From Candidatus Nitrotoga sp. MKT (GTDB taxonomy: Bacteria; Pseudomonadota; Gammaproteobacteria; Burkholderiales; Gallionellaceae), in NCBI GenBank assembly GCA_003402345.1, contig QFXH01000014.1, positions 1 to 48,655 on the forward strand: a DNA stretch of 48,655 bases, given 5' to 3'. Position numbers and translations under genes: made by a program. Shown piece by piece: positions 10,561 to 21,227 of the stretch; within the stretch, counting starts at the first letter, position 1, and each line of letters opens with the position of its first letter. The notes under the pieces are model-generated. The model searched no databases. It saw only the letters and a program-made list of their open reading frames with translations, and was not told the DNA's origin.

Positions 10561-12454
10561 GTTCTACTCCTTCGGCGTCATCTTCTATTAGTAAGGGCTG
10601 AGGTACCTTACCTAGTAGGAAATAATCCAACACCTTGCGCGCAATTGGCGCGGCGGTGGAACTGCCGTGTCCGCCATTCTCAACAAGCACTGCCAACGCG
10701 ATCTTGGGCTGATCGAAAGGCGCAAAAGCCATGAACCAGGCATGGTCACGATGTCGTTCTTGAATCTTGCTCTCGATATATTTTTCCCCCTGTTTAATGC
10801 CGATTACCTGCGCTGTACCGGTTTTTCCAGCGAAGGTATAGGGTGCATCCGCACCCGCCTTTGCGGCGGTGCCTCCAGGCTGTGTTACCGCCACCATCGC
10901 GCTTTTCACCAGCGCAAGATGCTCCGAATTGAGGTTGAGATTGGATTCTAGCGTTGTCGCCAGCGCCTGTTTCTCGCTAGTGCGTGAATTTTGTACTTCT
11001 TTCAATAAATGCGGGCGGTAGGCTACGCCATTGTTGGCCAGTGTCGCAGTAGCATAGGCTAATTGCAGCGGCGTAACCAAATTGTAGCCCTGACCAATAC
11101 CAACCGAAACCGTGTCGCCGGCATACCATTTTTGTTTGTAACGTTTTTGTTTCCACTCCTGGGACGGCATCAAGCCGGAAACTTCGCCTTCCATATCGAT
11201 ACCGGTTTTTTTACCGAAACCAAATTCCGAAAAAAAACTATAGATGTTGTCTATGCCCAATTCGGTGGCTAGCCCGTAATAATAAGTATCGCAAGACACG
11301 ACGATGGATTTAAACAAGTCTACGCTGCCATGCCCATCCTTTTTCCAATCGCGGTATCGGTGACGACTGCCGGGCAGGTTGAAATAACCGGGGTCGCTAA
11401 TAGTGTAGCTGGGTGCGCGCTTGTTGTAATGCAGCCCAGCCAATGCCATGAATGGCTTGATGGTGGAACCGGGTGAATATTGGCCACGCAATGCGCGATT
11501 GTTGAGTGGTACATCGGGCGAGTTGTTCAGCTCATTCCAGCTCTGTTCATCAATACCATCAATGAACAGATTTGGATCGTAGCCTGGCTTGCTGACAAAA
11601 GCCAATACCTCTCCATTGCTTGGGTCTATAGCCACTAACGCCCCCCGATAGTTGCCGAACGCCTGCTCGGCAACTTCCTGCAACTTGGCGTCTATCGTTA
11701 GTACCAAGTTGCTGCCCGATATGGGTGGGGTGCGCGATAGCACTCGCACCTCGCGCCCACCTGCGTCAACTTCAACTTGCTGGAAGCCGGTTTTACCATG
11801 CAGCTCACCCTCGTAACTCCGCTCGATGCCAGTTTTACCGATGTAATCAGAGCCACGATAATTAGCGGCCATTTCATCTTCTTCGAGCTGTGCAGCCTCA
11901 CCTTCATTAATACGGCCAATATAACCAACTAAGTGAGAAATCTGCTCGTGGTACGGATATTCACGGAACAAGCGTGCTTTAATTTCCACGCCGGGAAAGC
12001 GATAGCGCTGCGCAGAAAAGCGCGCCACTTCATCATCCGTTAGACGGTTGCGTATTGGCAGGCTCTCAAATTTACGGTTATCGGCCAGTAATCTCTTAAA
12101 GCGTTTGCGGTCTCCGGGTTGAATATCAATTAGCTTTGCAAGTTCATCAATTGTCGCCTTCAGATCGACCACCTTGTTTAAGGTTATCTCTAAAGTATAA
12201 GCAGAATAATTATGTGCCAAAATCACGCCGTTGCGATCGAGTATCAGGCCACGGCTGGGTGCAATGGGCACGATGGAAATGCGATTATTTTCTGCCAGGG
12301 TTTGGTAGTGGCTTTGCTGCATCACTTGCAAATAAACAAAACGCGCTAGCAGTATTAACAGTAGAAGTAATACAAACCCTAAGCTTAACGCCAGACGCAC
12401 TCGAAAATAATGGATTTCACGTTGAGTGTCTTTAAACTCGATGTGACGTTTCAT
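10553..12454 (-). CDS. mrdA: Penicillin-binding protein 2 (peptidoglycan DD-transpeptidase)
   Basis: This class B PBP cross-links the strands made by RodA during cell elongation. An N-terminal membrane anchor lies at about residues 22-44. The pedestal/dimerisation region follows (RGLILDRNGV at 68-77). The transpeptidase domain carries all three motifs: STIK with Ser330, SCD (387-389) in place of SxN, as usual in PBP2, and KTGT (544-547). The length of 633 is normal. It overlaps mreD by 4 bases and rodA by 8, so the genes form one operon. Confidence 0.97.
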   Translation of the reverse strand: MKRHIEFKDTQREIHYFRVRLALSLGFVLLLLLILLARFVYLQVMQQSHYQTLAENNRISIVPIAPSRGLILDRNGVILAHNYSAYTLEITLNKVVDLKATIDELAKLIDIQPGDRKRFKRLLADNRKFESLPIRNRLTDDEVARFSAQRYRFPGVEIKARLFREYPYHEQISHLVGYIGRINEGEAAQLEEDEMAANYRGSDYIGKTGIERSYEGELHGKTGFQQVEVDAGGREVRVLSRTPPISGSNLVLTIDAKLQEVAEQAFGNYRGALVAIDPSNGEVLAFVSKPGYDPNLFIDGIDEQSWNELNNSPDVPLNNRALRGQYSPGSTIKPFMALAGLHYNKRAPSYTISDPGYFNLPGSRHRYRDWKKDGHGSVDLFKSIVVSCDTYYYGLATELGIDNIYSFFSEFGFGKKTGIDMEGEVSGLMPSQEWKQKRYKQKWYAGDTVSVGIGQGYNLVTPLQLAYATATLANNGVAYRPHLLKEVQNSRTSEKQALATTLESNLNLNSEHLALVKSAMVAVTQPGGTAAKAGADAPYTFAGKTGTAQVIGIKQGEKYIESKIQERHRDHAWFMAFAPFDQPKIALAVLVENGGHGSSTAAPIARKVLDYFLLGKVPQPLLIEDDAEGVEHD

Positions 12455-12969
12455 AACTGGTCAGACGCAGCACGGGGACGACGCAAGGTCTGCAACAATA
12501 TGGTTATTGGTGCCCACAGCAAGGCTGAGACTACACTACCAATGAAGTATTCCCATGAGATATTGCCACGCAGTTGCCAATGCACTGCGGCATACACCGC
12601 ATAGGCAAGTAATAACAGCGGGAAAATTTGCAGGGTCTGTTGGCTCAGATTGAACATCAATATCCGGCGATGCAACACGATGCCACTGAAAGCCAATATC
12701 GAGTATGCCAGTGCATGCTGTCCGAAGAGACTTGCATCCGCCACGTCGGCAAGTATGCCTACCGTCCACGCAATGTTAATGCCGACGTGATAGGGTTTGT
12801 GTGTGCACCAATAAAGCAATACCAGCGCGACAAAATCTGGACGGAGTGCCAGCCAGATACCTTGCCACGGCAACCAATCGAGCAACAGCGCAACAAATAG
12901 GCTGGCTGCGATGAAAATACGACTGACGGGCAACTGAAACTCCTGGTCGTTTAGAATGCGGTCACTCAC
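12451..12969 (-). CDS. mreD: Rod shape-determining protein MreD
   Basis: MreD is a small inner-membrane component of the Rod complex. The 172 residues are mostly hydrophobic, with about five membrane segments, and start MSDRILNDQEFQLPVSRIF. It carries the conserved WLPWQGIWLALRPDFVALVLLYW region typical of the family (residues about 32-54). It is recognised mainly by its hydrophobic profile, size and position, being locked by 4-base overlaps between mreC and mrdA. Confidence 0.93.
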   Translation of the reverse strand: MSDRILNDQEFQLPVSRIFIAASLFVALLLDWLPWQGIWLALRPDFVALVLLYWCTHKPYHVGINIAWTVGILADVADASLFGQHALAYSILAFSGIVLHRRILMFNLSQQTLQIFPLLLLAYAVYAAVHWQLRGNISWEYFIGSVVSALLWAPITILLQTLRRPRAASDQL

Positions 12970-13877
12970 CGCGCCCCCCGTCTGCTATTTTTAGGTTTGT
13001 CGGTCGCGATTCCCTCAATGACCTCTGGGCGCTCCGGTAATTTCAGTAGTCCAGACAAAATCAACAATTGGCGCCGCTTATCCACCCCTGCAATTGGGGT
13101 ACATAGAATGCGCGCAAAAGGATAGGCGGGATCGCGCTCGACATGGATTACCTTGGCTACCGGCAAGCCGACTGGATAAGTGCCATCAATGCCGGAAGTT
13201 ACCAGCACATCGCCATTTTGAATGTCGGAACTGATGGGCATATAGCGCAGCGCCAGCTGCCCGGTGTCACCAGAGCCAAACACTACTGCGCGCAAGCCAT
13301 TGCGCAGTACCTGTACCGGCACCGCGTGATCTTTGTCAGTAATTAACGTGACTTCGCTCATCCAAGGATAAACACGAGTAACTTGGCCGACGATGCCACT
13401 ATCATCCATGACTACCTGGCCTGCCAGCACTTTTGCCTGCGCACCCTTGTCCAATAGTATTTTTCGATTAAATATGTCCCGCTCAACGTACATGATTTCG
13501 GCTAGCTGCATTGGATAATCGGCACGCTGCTGTACCATGAGAAGGTTACGCAAGTGCTGATTCTCAGCCTTTAGTGCTTCCAGCTGTAGCAGCTGCGCAA
13601 CGTCTAAAGTGTGCTGATGGTGCAATTCGGCATTGTCGCGAATTAAGCTATTGTGGGAGGAAAAAAAATCATCAACCTCGTGCCATAACTTGCTAGGCGC
13701 GGTGACCAGCCGCTGTAGAGGGTACACCAAGACTGAAAGGCCGCTACGTATGGATTCCAGATATCGATACCGTACATCCACAAACAATAACAGTAATGAG
13801 AACAGCGTAAAAAATACCAGCCGAACGGCAGGTGAAGGACCTCGATTAAAAAAATTAAGGGGCTGGTTTTGTTCCAT
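12966..13877 (-). CDS. mreC: Rod shape-determining protein MreC
   Basis: MreC is a bitopic periplasmic scaffold that activates PBP2. A short cytoplasmic tail is followed by one membrane helix (about residues 17-37), a coiled coil (about 70-115, rich in Leu, Gln and Glu with HHQHTLDVAQLLQLEALKAE) and the two beta-barrel lobes (VMDDSGIVGQVTRV, LVTSGIDGTYPVGLPVAKV). The 303 residues fit the family. It is separated from mreB by 160 bases with no evident terminator. Confidence 0.95.
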   Translation of the reverse strand: MEQNQPLNFFNRGPSPAVRLVFFTLFSLLLLFVDVRYRYLESIRSGLSVLVYPLQRLVTAPSKLWHEVDDFFSSHNSLIRDNAELHHQHTLDVAQLLQLEALKAENQHLRNLLMVQQRADYPMQLAEIMYVERDIFNRKILLDKGAQAKVLAGQVVMDDSGIVGQVTRVYPWMSEVTLITDKDHAVPVQVLRNGLRAVVFGSGDTGQLALRYMPISSDIQNGDVLVTSGIDGTYPVGLPVAKVIHVERDPAYPFARILCTPIAGVDKRRQLLILSGLLKLPERPEVIEGIATDKPKNSRRGAR

Positions 13878-14037
13878 TAGGGTGTTTCAACAGCCATTTT
13901 TGCTTGCAATTTTTTAGTTATAACACCAACGCTACTTTCTTTTGTTTATGGAAGTAAAATCGGAGCAAAAGGAAATTGCTAGACTGCATTAATTTAAAAT
14001 TATCCCCACGTTGGTAAGCCCGAATACTTAATCGTTC

Positions 14038-15153
<1,116 letters not shown>

Positions 15154-15192
15154 CTATTAAGGTACCTTTAATAAAGATAAAGAATTCAGTCT

Positions 15193-15480
15193 ATGTCACT
15201 CAGTATTAACGATGTCTATAAGGTTGCCCGGCTGGCTCGGTTAGGGATGACCGAGCAAGAAGCGCAAACTGCGCATACCCAGCTTTTAACTATCTTTGGA
15301 TTAATCGCGGAAATGCAGGCAGTCGATACGAATGGGATTGCACCGATGTCGCACGCCCAGGATATATCCCAACGCTTGCGTGAGGATGTGGTCACGGAGC
15401 ACAATCAACGTGAACTATTTCAGGCTGCAGCCCCACAAATTAAAGAAGGATTGTATTTAGTACCTCAAGTCATCGAATAA
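15193..15480 (+). CDS. gatC: Asp-tRNA(Asn)/Glu-tRNA(Gln) amidotransferase subunit C
   Basis: GatC stabilises the GatA-GatB interface. The 95 residues start MSLSINDVYKVARLARLGMT and contain the family pattern AEMQAVDTNGIAPMSHAQ, followed by LREDVVTEHNQRE. It is the first gene of gatCAB, 18 bases ahead of gatA. The presence of GatCAB implies that Gln-tRNA and/or Asn-tRNA is made by the indirect pathway, as in most betaproteobacteria. Confidence 0.95.
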   Translation: MSLSINDVYKVARLARLGMTEQEAQTAHTQLLTIFGLIAEMQAVDTNGIAPMSHAQDISQRLREDVVTEHNQRELFQAAAPQIKEGLYLVPQVIE

Positions 15481-15498
15481 CTTTTCAGTTCCAAGACC

Positions 15499-16959
15499 AT
15501 GCTTAATTCCAGTTTGCTACAGTTAGGCGCCGCGTTGCGCAGCAAGAAAATTTCCAGCGTTGAGTTGACACAACTTTATCTCCACCGCATTGCCGCGCTC
15601 AACTCAAAACTCAATGCCTACATTACTATAAATGAGGAGATGAGCCTGGTACAGGCACGCGCAGCTGATGTCCAGTTGGCTCAATCCAAAACCCATGCTC
15701 TCACTGGTATTCCCATCGCCCAGAAGGATATATTCTGCGCAATGGGTTGGCGTACCACCTGCGGCTCGAAAATGCTGTCTAATTTCATTGCCCCCTACGA
15801 TGCGCATGTAATTGAGCAATTCAACCGCGTTGGTGCGGTAAATCTGGGCAAGACCAACATGGACGAGTTCGCCATGGGCTCCAGCAATGAAACTTCTTAC
15901 TTTGGCAATGTAAAAAATCCTTGGAACAACAACGCCGTGCCCGGCGGCAGCTCCGGCGGCAGTGCAGCAGCTGTATCGGCCCATTTATGTGCGGCAGCCA
16001 CCGGCACTGATACTGGCGGCTCTATCCGCCAACCAGCCGCACTATGTGGCATCTCCGGCCTGAAACCCACTTATGGTGTCGTATCCCGCTACGGCATGAT
16101 TGCCTTTGCTTCCAGCCTGGATCAGGCCGGGCCAATGGCACATAGCGCAGAAGATTTGGCGCTGTTGTTGAATGTAATGGCCGGCTTCGACGAGCGTGAT
16201 TCCACTAGCCTGCAACGTGAAACAGAAGATTACGCACGAGATTTAAATAAGCCGCTGAATGGCCTGCGCATCGGCTTGCCCAAAGAATTCTTCGCCGCGG
16301 GTTTGAGCGCAGATGTCGCACAAGCGATTGAAACATCCATTGCCGAATATAAAAAATTAGGCGCTACCGTGGTAGACATCAGCCTGCCCAACTCGCGTTT
16401 GTCCATCCCAGTGTATTACGTGCTGGCCCCGGCGGAAGCCTCCAGCAATCTGTCGCGATACGACGGTGTGCGTTACGGCTACCGCGCGCCGGAATACACC
16501 AATCTTGCAGACATGTATGAAAAATCCCGCGCGCAAGGTTTCGGTGAAGAAGTGAAGCGGCGCATTATGATCGGCACTTATGTGCTATCCCACGGTTACT
16601 ACGATGCCTATTATTTGCAGGCACAGAAAATTCGCCGCCTGATTGCGCAAGATTTTGTCGAAGCATTCAAGCAATGTGACGTCATCATGGGGCCAACCAC
16701 GCCCACCACTGCCTTCAATTTGGCCGAGAAAAACGATGACCCGGTGCAGATGTACCTTTCCGACATCTATACCATCGCGGTGAATCTCGCAGGCCTGCCC
16801 GGCATGTCCATCCCGGCAGGCTTCGGCAGCAATGGCCTACCCGTTGGCTTGCAAATTATTGGCAATTATTTCGACGAGGCGCGCATGCTAAACGTGGCAC
16901 ATCAATATCAGCAGGTGACCGACTGGCACACCCGCACTCCGCAACATATCGAGGTGTAA
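15499..16959 (+). CDS. gatA: Asp-tRNA(Asn)/Glu-tRNA(Gln) amidotransferase subunit A
   Basis: GatA is the glutaminase that releases ammonia for transamidation. It has the amidase-signature Ser-cisSer-Lys triad: Lys76 (PIAQKDIF), Ser151 (PGGSSGGS) and Ser175 ([12 protein letters not shown]). The [13 protein letters not shown] motif and GLKPTYG are also typical. The 486 residues are full length. It lies between gatC and gatB with gaps of 18 and 11 bases. Confidence 0.98.
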   Translation: MLNSSLLQLGAALRSKKISSVELTQLYLHRIAALNSKLNAYITINEEMSLVQARAADVQLAQSKTHALTGIPIAQKDIFCAMGWRTTCGSKMLSNFIAPYDAHVIEQFNRVGAVNLGKTNMDEFAMGSSNETSYFGNVKNPWNNNAVPGGSSGGSAAAVSAHLCAAATGTDTGGSIRQPAALCGISGLKPTYGVVSRYGMIAFASSLDQAGPMAHSAEDLALLLNVMAGFDERDSTSLQRETEDYARDLNKPLNGLRIGLPKEFFAAGLSADVAQAIETSIAEYKKLGATVVDISLPNSRLSIPVYYVLAPAEASSNLSRYDGVRYGYRAPEYTNLADMYEKSRAQGFGEEVKRRIMIGTYVLSHGYYDAYYLQAQKIRRLIAQDFVEAFKQCDVIMGPTTPTTAFNLAEKNDDPVQMYLSDIYTIAVNLAGLPGMSIPAGFGSNGLPVGLQIIGNYFDEARMLNVAHQYQQVTDWHTRTPQHIEV

Positions 16960-16970
16960 GGAACCGCACC

Positions 16971-18419
16971 ATGCAATGGGAAATCGTTATCGGGCTAGAA
17001 GTTCATACCCAACTCTCGACTAGCAGCAAAATTTTTTCTGGCGCTTCGACCGCATTTGGCGCAGAACCCAACACTCAAGCCTGTGCGGTAGATCTGGCGC
17101 TACCTGGCGTATTACCGGTGCTAAACCGTGGCGCAGTGGAGCGTGCTATCAGGTTCGGCCTTGCGGTCGGTGCGCATATTGCGCCACGTTCCGTGTTTTC
17201 ACGTAAGAATTATTTTTATCCTGACCTGCCTAAAGGGTATCAAATCAGTCAGTTTGATTTACCAATCGTTGGACAAGGCTCGTTGACTATTCAGGTTCCG
17301 ACAGCGACCGCAGGACAAACTTATAAAAAAGTGGTGCGGCTGACCCGTGCCCATCTTGAAGAAGATGCGGGGAAATCGTTGCACGAAGATTTTCATGGCA
17401 TGACCGGCATCGATCTCAACCGCGCTGGTACACCTCTGCTAGAAATAGTCTCGGAACCGGACATGCGCTCTGCCGCTGAGGCAGTGGCCTATGCCAAAAT
17501 GCTGCACACCCTGGTGCGCTGGATCGGCATCTGCGATGGCAACATGCAGGAAGGATCGTTCCGCTGCGATGCCAATGTCTCCGTGCGTCGCCCGGGGGCT
17601 GAATTAGGCACACGCCGCGAGATCAAAAACCTTAACTCGTTCCGCTTTCTGCAGCAGGCTATTGAGTATGAAGCACAGTGGCAGATAGATACACTGGAAA
17701 ATGGCGGTACGATTCAGCAAGCGACAGTGTTGTTTAATTCCGATATAGGTGAAACCCGCGCGATGCGCAGCAAGGAAGACGCGCACGATTACCGTTATTT
17801 CCCGGATCCTGACCTGCTGCCGCTAGCGATTGATAATGAGTGGATCGAGCAGGTGCGCGGCACGCTCCCCGAATTGCCACTATCCAAACAGGCACGCTAT
17901 GTTGCCGATCTCGGCCTATCTGTTTACGACGCCGACACTTTGACTTCATCACGAGAAATGGCGGATTTCTTCGAAGCGACGCTAAACGAAGTCCCCAAGG
18001 GAGCCAAGCTGTGCGCCAACTGGCTGATGGGTGATGTAAGCGCCTCACTTAATCGTGAAGACCGCGATATTACGCAATGCCCGATCTCACCCGGGCAGCT
18101 AGGCGGTATGCTTAAGCGTATTGCAGATGGAACCATTTCCAATGCCGCCGCCAAGGACGTTTTCAAGATACTTTGGAGTGATGGCGGCAACCCCGATACC
18201 ATTATAGAAACAAAAGGGTTAAAGCAGATGTCCGATGTCGGCGCAATGGAGGCAATGGTAGACGAGATTATCGCCGCCAACCCAGCGCAAGTCGCCGAAT
18301 ATCGCAGCGGAAAAGAGAAAGTGTTTGGCTTTTTTGTCGGCCTTGCCATGAAAGTCAGCAAAGGCAAAGCCAACCCTGCGCAGATGAATGAAATTTTAAA
18401 GCGCAAACTGGCGGGTTAA
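16971..18419 (+). CDS. gatB: Asp-tRNA(Asn)/Glu-tRNA(Gln) amidotransferase subunit B
   Basis: GatB phosphorylates and transamidates the mischarged tRNA. It opens [15 protein letters not shown], has the Mg-site region [18 protein letters not shown] and the kinase-like motif [19 protein letters not shown], and ends in the helical tail plus YqeY-like C-terminal domain ([15 protein letters not shown]). The length of 482 is normal. It is the last gene of the operon; the following 483 bases show no obvious intrinsic terminator. Confidence 0.98.
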   Translation: MQWEIVIGLEVHTQLSTSSKIFSGASTAFGAEPNTQACAVDLALPGVLPVLNRGAVERAIRFGLAVGAHIAPRSVFSRKNYFYPDLPKGYQISQFDLPIVGQGSLTIQVPTATAGQTYKKVVRLTRAHLEEDAGKSLHEDFHGMTGIDLNRAGTPLLEIVSEPDMRSAAEAVAYAKMLHTLVRWIGICDGNMQEGSFRCDANVSVRRPGAELGTRREIKNLNSFRFLQQAIEYEAQWQIDTLENGGTIQQATVLFNSDIGETRAMRSKEDAHDYRYFPDPDLLPLAIDNEWIEQVRGTLPELPLSKQARYVADLGLSVYDADTLTSSREMADFFEATLNEVPKGAKLCANWLMGDVSASLNREDRDITQCPISPGQLGGMLKRIADGTISNAAAKDVFKILWSDGGNPDTIIETKGLKQMSDVGAMEAMVDEIIAANPAQVAEYRSGKEKVFGFFVGLAMKVSKGKANPAQMNEILKRKLAG

Positions 18420-18902
18420 ATGCGATTTTCAGGCGATACATCCCTAACCTTCACTGGCGTGGTAAAACGTAAGTTGTTATTGATAAAAATATATAGCGTT
18501 GTCTCGTAAACTCAATGTGTCAAATCATGGAAAAATCAGTATGGAGCAGTATGTTAATGATTGCCGGATATTGGAGTAAAAAACTGTTGGCTTTGATGAT
18601 GCGGGGAAGTTCGTGTCAAGTCCGGTGAAAACAGGATGGGCGAACCAAGGCGGCACATTCGCCTGCTTATAGCGAAAGAGAGTGCTCGATTTATCTGGTC
18701 CAAATACTCAGCAGGCAGTCCTGAAAATTCGGGTGTTTATGGATGAGAACTAATTAATGTTCGATAGTTGAAAAGTGACTTTAAATTAGTAAGGGATTTC
18801 GGGTATCATGCGCCACCACACTTCAGGTGTGACGTAACTTGAATATGGTCTATTTAGTTGCGCTGTACATATTTGCATGTCTAGTCGATGTATCCAAAAT
18901 TT
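18420..18902. other. Noncoding gap between gatB and tRNA-Ser
   Basis: These are 483 bases with no convincing reading frame, RNA gene or strong hairpin that I can see. The promoter of the tRNA gene should lie near its right end. Confidence 0.5.
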
Positions 18903-18990
18903 GGAAGCTTGGGTGAGTGGTTTAAACCAGCAGTCTTGAAAACTGCCGAACAGCAATGTTCCGTGAGTTCGAATCTCACAGCTTCCGCCA
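18903..18990 (+). tRNA. tRNA-Ser (anticodon UGA), CCA encoded
   Basis: The acceptor stem GGAAGCT pairs with AGCTTCC, followed by discriminator G and an encoded CCA. The anticodon stem-loop is GCAGT-CTTGAAA-ACTGC with anticodon TGA. The long variable arm expected of tRNA-Ser is present (GAACA/TGTTC closing GCAA). The T arm is GTGAG-TTCGAAT-CTCAC. It is the probable attachment site of the integrative element whose integrase remnant begins 179 bases downstream. Confidence 0.95.
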
Positions 18991-19024
18991 GAACTCGTTA
19001 TTATCAAGTCTTAAACAATCCAAC

Positions 19025-19059
19025 AAACCCGCTCTGCATATGGCATTGACGGGTTTTTT
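19025..19059 (+). terminator. Possible intrinsic terminator after tRNA-Ser
   Basis: AAACCCG (19025-19031) pairs with CGGGTTT (19050-19056), and six T residues run to 19059. The loop of 18 bases is long, so the terminator may be weak. It lies 34 bases after the encoded CCA. Confidence 0.45.
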
Positions 19060-19083
19060 AACGCCCCTAGTGTAGTAACCGAT

Positions 19084-19134
19084 CTCAAGCAAGCTTGAGT
19101 TACTTGGGGGCATACATATACGTTTGTGCCCCCA
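19084..19134. repeat. Two inverted repeats upstream of the integrase remnant
   Basis: CTCAAGC-AA-GCTTGAG (19084-19099) is a perfect palindrome with a 2-base spacer. TGGGGGCA (19105-19112) pairs with TGCCCCCA (19127-19134) across 14 bases. They lie between the tRNA and the integrase start, where integrase arm sites, an operator or a leader hairpin would be expected in an integrative element. Confidence 0.5.
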
Positions 19135-19168
19135 TAACAAAATTCGATGCTCCCAGTGAAGTGAGAAT

Positions 19169-19429
19169 ATGAGCAAGCTAACTGACGTGGCAATTAAGAA
19201 GGCAAAGCCTGAAGCCAAATCCTACAAAATGGCGGATGGTGGGGGCATGTATCTTGGGGTAATGCCGGACAGCTCAAAGTATTGGCGCCTCAAGTATCGT
19301 TTCGGCGGTAAGGAAAAGCGTCTGGCGCTAGGCGTATATCCTGAGGTGCGGCGCGACATTATGCAAACGTGGGCAGATTATCTTGACAAGGTAGAGGTTG
19401 ATGCGGAAGTGATACCAATGCGCGCCTGA
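19169..19429 (+). pseudogene. P4-type tyrosine integrase, internal deletion
   Basis: The 86-residue product starts like a full P4-family integrase (MSKLTDVAIKKAKPEAKSYK, then the DUF4102 arm-binding domain up to ALGVYPEV, residue about 60). It then jumps straight to the typical extreme C-terminus, MQTWADYLDKVEVDAEVIPM. About 300 residues, including the core-binding domain and the whole catalytic R-H-R-Y set, are missing, yet the frame is kept across the junction. It cannot act as a recombinase. Its position downstream of tRNA-Ser in the same direction is the usual one for an integrative element; the deletion explains why the element is fixed. Confidence 0.85.
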
Positions 19430-19724
19430 TCCTTTGGTTCGTAGAAGCCAAATTAAAATTTAATTCATTCATTATCAATAATCTACAATCTTTTTACAGC
19501 TACGTTAAGCCTCCAGTAGGCTAAAACAGTACCATCAAATTACGATTTAGCTACGTTTATTTTTCACCGTACTTAAGGTATTCCATTGACCGTTTTCGAC
19601 TCATTACGGTTATTCGCGCACGACTGCATTGGGATATCTGATTGGTAATATGGCTAAATAATGCTTTCTTGAAGTCGATATAAAATTCATCAGGCTTCAT
19701 TTATAAACAGATTGGTGGTGGATT
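19430..19724. other. AT-rich noncoding gap
   Basis: There are 295 bases of AT-rich sequence without a convincing gene. AGCTACGTT occurs twice, about 50 bases apart (near 19499 and 19551). Nothing else is recognised. Confidence 0.4.
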
Positions 19725-19910
19725 ATGGACAAGAAACAATTACCGGTTAGATTGCCTTCTAGGCTTTTTTATACAGTTGAGCCAAAACATCTCATGATGG
19801 TTGTCAATGATGGAAATACCAAAGATAGGTTCGATTGGAGTGTGGATGAGCCATTAGTGAAGGTAGTCCGGGAATATCTGCGGTATATCGCTTACAAGAA
19901 ATTTAGATGA
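19725..19910 (+). CDS. Small hypothetical protein
   Basis: A 61-residue frame starts at an ATG with GGTGGTGG in front and reads MDKKQLPVRLPSRLFYTVEP at its N-terminus. It is basic, without signal peptide or membrane helix, and contains FDWSVDEPLVKVVREYLRYI. The family is not recognised. Lying within the eroded element, it could be cargo or a remnant. Confidence 0.35.
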   Translation: MDKKQLPVRLPSRLFYTVEPKHLMMVVNDGNTKDRFDWSVDEPLVKVVREYLRYIAYKKFR

Positions 19911-19945
19911 GCTGTATTTTGCAATGGTCAATGCTTTAAGTTGTC

Positions 19946-20206
19946 TTGCGACACATAAATCCCGGTATTCACGTTTTAAGCAACGACAAAAACCATCGGC
20001 CTTCACTCATCAGCAAATTGTTATGTTTAAGTGAACTTACTTTTCTTCAAGCATTTTTGGATCATGGTATAGAGGCTTCGCAAATTCCCCGATTGTTACC
20101 GCAAATAAAATTTGGCGATCTGCAATCTTCAGAAAAGCTTCTCGCTGCACTAACCCCTTTGATACTAGATCAAACCGCACAACTTTTTGAAATCTGCATC
20201 TCATAG
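19946..20206 (+). pseudogene. Fragment of an unrecognised protein
   Basis: The frame has only a TTG start and no ribosome binding site, but its second half (from SELTFLQAFLDHGIEASQIP to ALTPLILDQTAQLFEI) looks like true helical coding sequence. It is probably a piece of a larger gene left in the eroded element. The function is unknown. Confidence 0.25.
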
Positions 20207-20537
20207 CTTGAAGGAGCGAATGATAGAATTTATGAATGTCGTTCCTGCTATAAACAGCCGACAGCCTTTTTTGAGCACCTTGCAACATTAAACTGTAATC
20301 GAAACTCCATCCGACCATGCCCGATTCACTGGCTACAGTCTCGCCGGACAGCAATAGCGTAAGGACGAGTGGCACGGTCTGGTCAATGCGGCTGGCGAAG
20401 AAAGACCAATATGGCCATGCCTTAAACAGTTGGGCAAACCATGTCCGCACTTCTGGAATAGCCCTCAAGTTCACGGGGATCGTTGTCGTATGGGGCTTCC
20501 TGTGTATAAACAATGTTGACACATACCACGCATGCAC
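20207..20537 (-). pseudogene. Fragment of an unrecognised Trp-rich protein
   Basis: On the minus strand the segment from VNLRAIPEVRTWFAQLFKAW through RIDQTVPLVLTLLLSGETV to GMVGWSFDYSLM looks coding, with conserved-looking Trp, Pro and Gly positions. No good start codon or ribosome binding site precedes it; the open frame runs on leftwards to 20037, but there it overlaps the plus-strand fragment. I regard it as a remnant of mobile-element cargo of unknown function. Confidence that it was ever a gene is moderate. Confidence 0.3.
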
Positions 20538-20577
20538 CTAAACTTCCCACATTCAATTTGTACGGGGTGCGCATATC

Positions 20578-20820
20578 ATGGAAGTCATTGTAAAAAAATG
20601 GGGCAACAGCGCGGCGGTGCGCATTCCGGCATCCGTTATGGCGGCGGCGCATGTCACCCTGAACCAGCCGGTTGAAGTGCGCGAGGAACAAGGACGCATC
20701 GTTATTGAACCGGTGCGCCGCAAGGAATATAAGCTGGATGAATTGCTGGGCGGCATCACTGCGAAGAATCAGCACAAGCCCATTGATACTGGCGCGCCGG
20801 TCGGCAAGGAAGTCTGGTAA
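20578..20820 (+). CDS. MazE/AbrB-type antitoxin
   Basis: The 80 residues start with the swapped-hairpin AbrB DNA-binding domain (MEVIVKKWGNSAAVRIPASV) followed by the short acidic-to-basic tail that wraps the toxin (EYKLDELLGGI). MazE-type antitoxins bind and neutralise the MazF RNase and repress their own operon. Its TAA overlaps the ATG of the toxin gene (TAATG), so the pair is translationally coupled. It is the best-preserved unit in the eroded element and may help hold the remnant in place. Confidence 0.92.
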   Translation: MEVIVKKWGNSAAVRIPASVMAAAHVTLNQPVEVREEQGRIVIEPVRRKEYKLDELLGGITAKNQHKPIDTGAPVGKEVW

Positions 20821-21173
20821 TGGCGCGCCGCTTCGTGCCGGAGGCGGGGGATATAGTCTGGCTCGAATTCTCGCCTCAGGCCGGGCATGAGCAGGCAGGG
20901 CACCGCCCTGCTCTGGTGCTCAGCCCCGCCGCCTACAACAGCAAAACCGGCACGATGCTGTGCTGCCCGATGACTACGCAAATAAAAGGTTACCCGTTCG
21001 AAGTCATCATACGTGCAGAAGGTGTCAGCGGTGCGGCGCTGTCCGATCAAGTCAAAAACCTCGATTGGCGCGCGCGCAAAGCCACACCCAAAGGTAAAGC
21101 ATCTGCCGAAGAACTGGATGAAGTGCGCGCCAAAATTTCCTCGCTGCTAGGCCTGTCCAGGATTTCTGCATAA
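20820..21173 (+). CDS. MazF/PemK-type endoribonuclease toxin
   Basis: The 117-residue SH3-like barrel toxin cleaves mRNA at short sequence motifs. Typical signatures are present: PEAGDIVWLEFSPQAGHEQA, the conserved Arg in GHRPALVLSP, and the catalytic-site region CCPMTTQIKGYPFEV, plus LSDQVKNLDW. The reading frame is intact and overlaps the antitoxin by one base. The downstream flank passes abruptly into a truncated second toxin, which suggests a deletion junction just after its stop. Confidence 0.93.
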   Translation: MARRFVPEAGDIVWLEFSPQAGHEQAGHRPALVLSPAAYNSKTGTMLCCPMTTQIKGYPFEVIIRAEGVSGAALSDQVKNLDWRARKATPKGKASAEELDEVRAKISSLLGLSRISA

Positions 21174-21227
21174 GGACGGCATATGACAAACCAAGAGCGC
21201 TGAAGTGAGCCCAGCCTCACAGGTGGG

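Noticed and set aside
20422-20775. 117-codon minus-strand frame opposite mazE
   Set aside because: It overlaps the clear MazE-type antitoxin and is a shadow.
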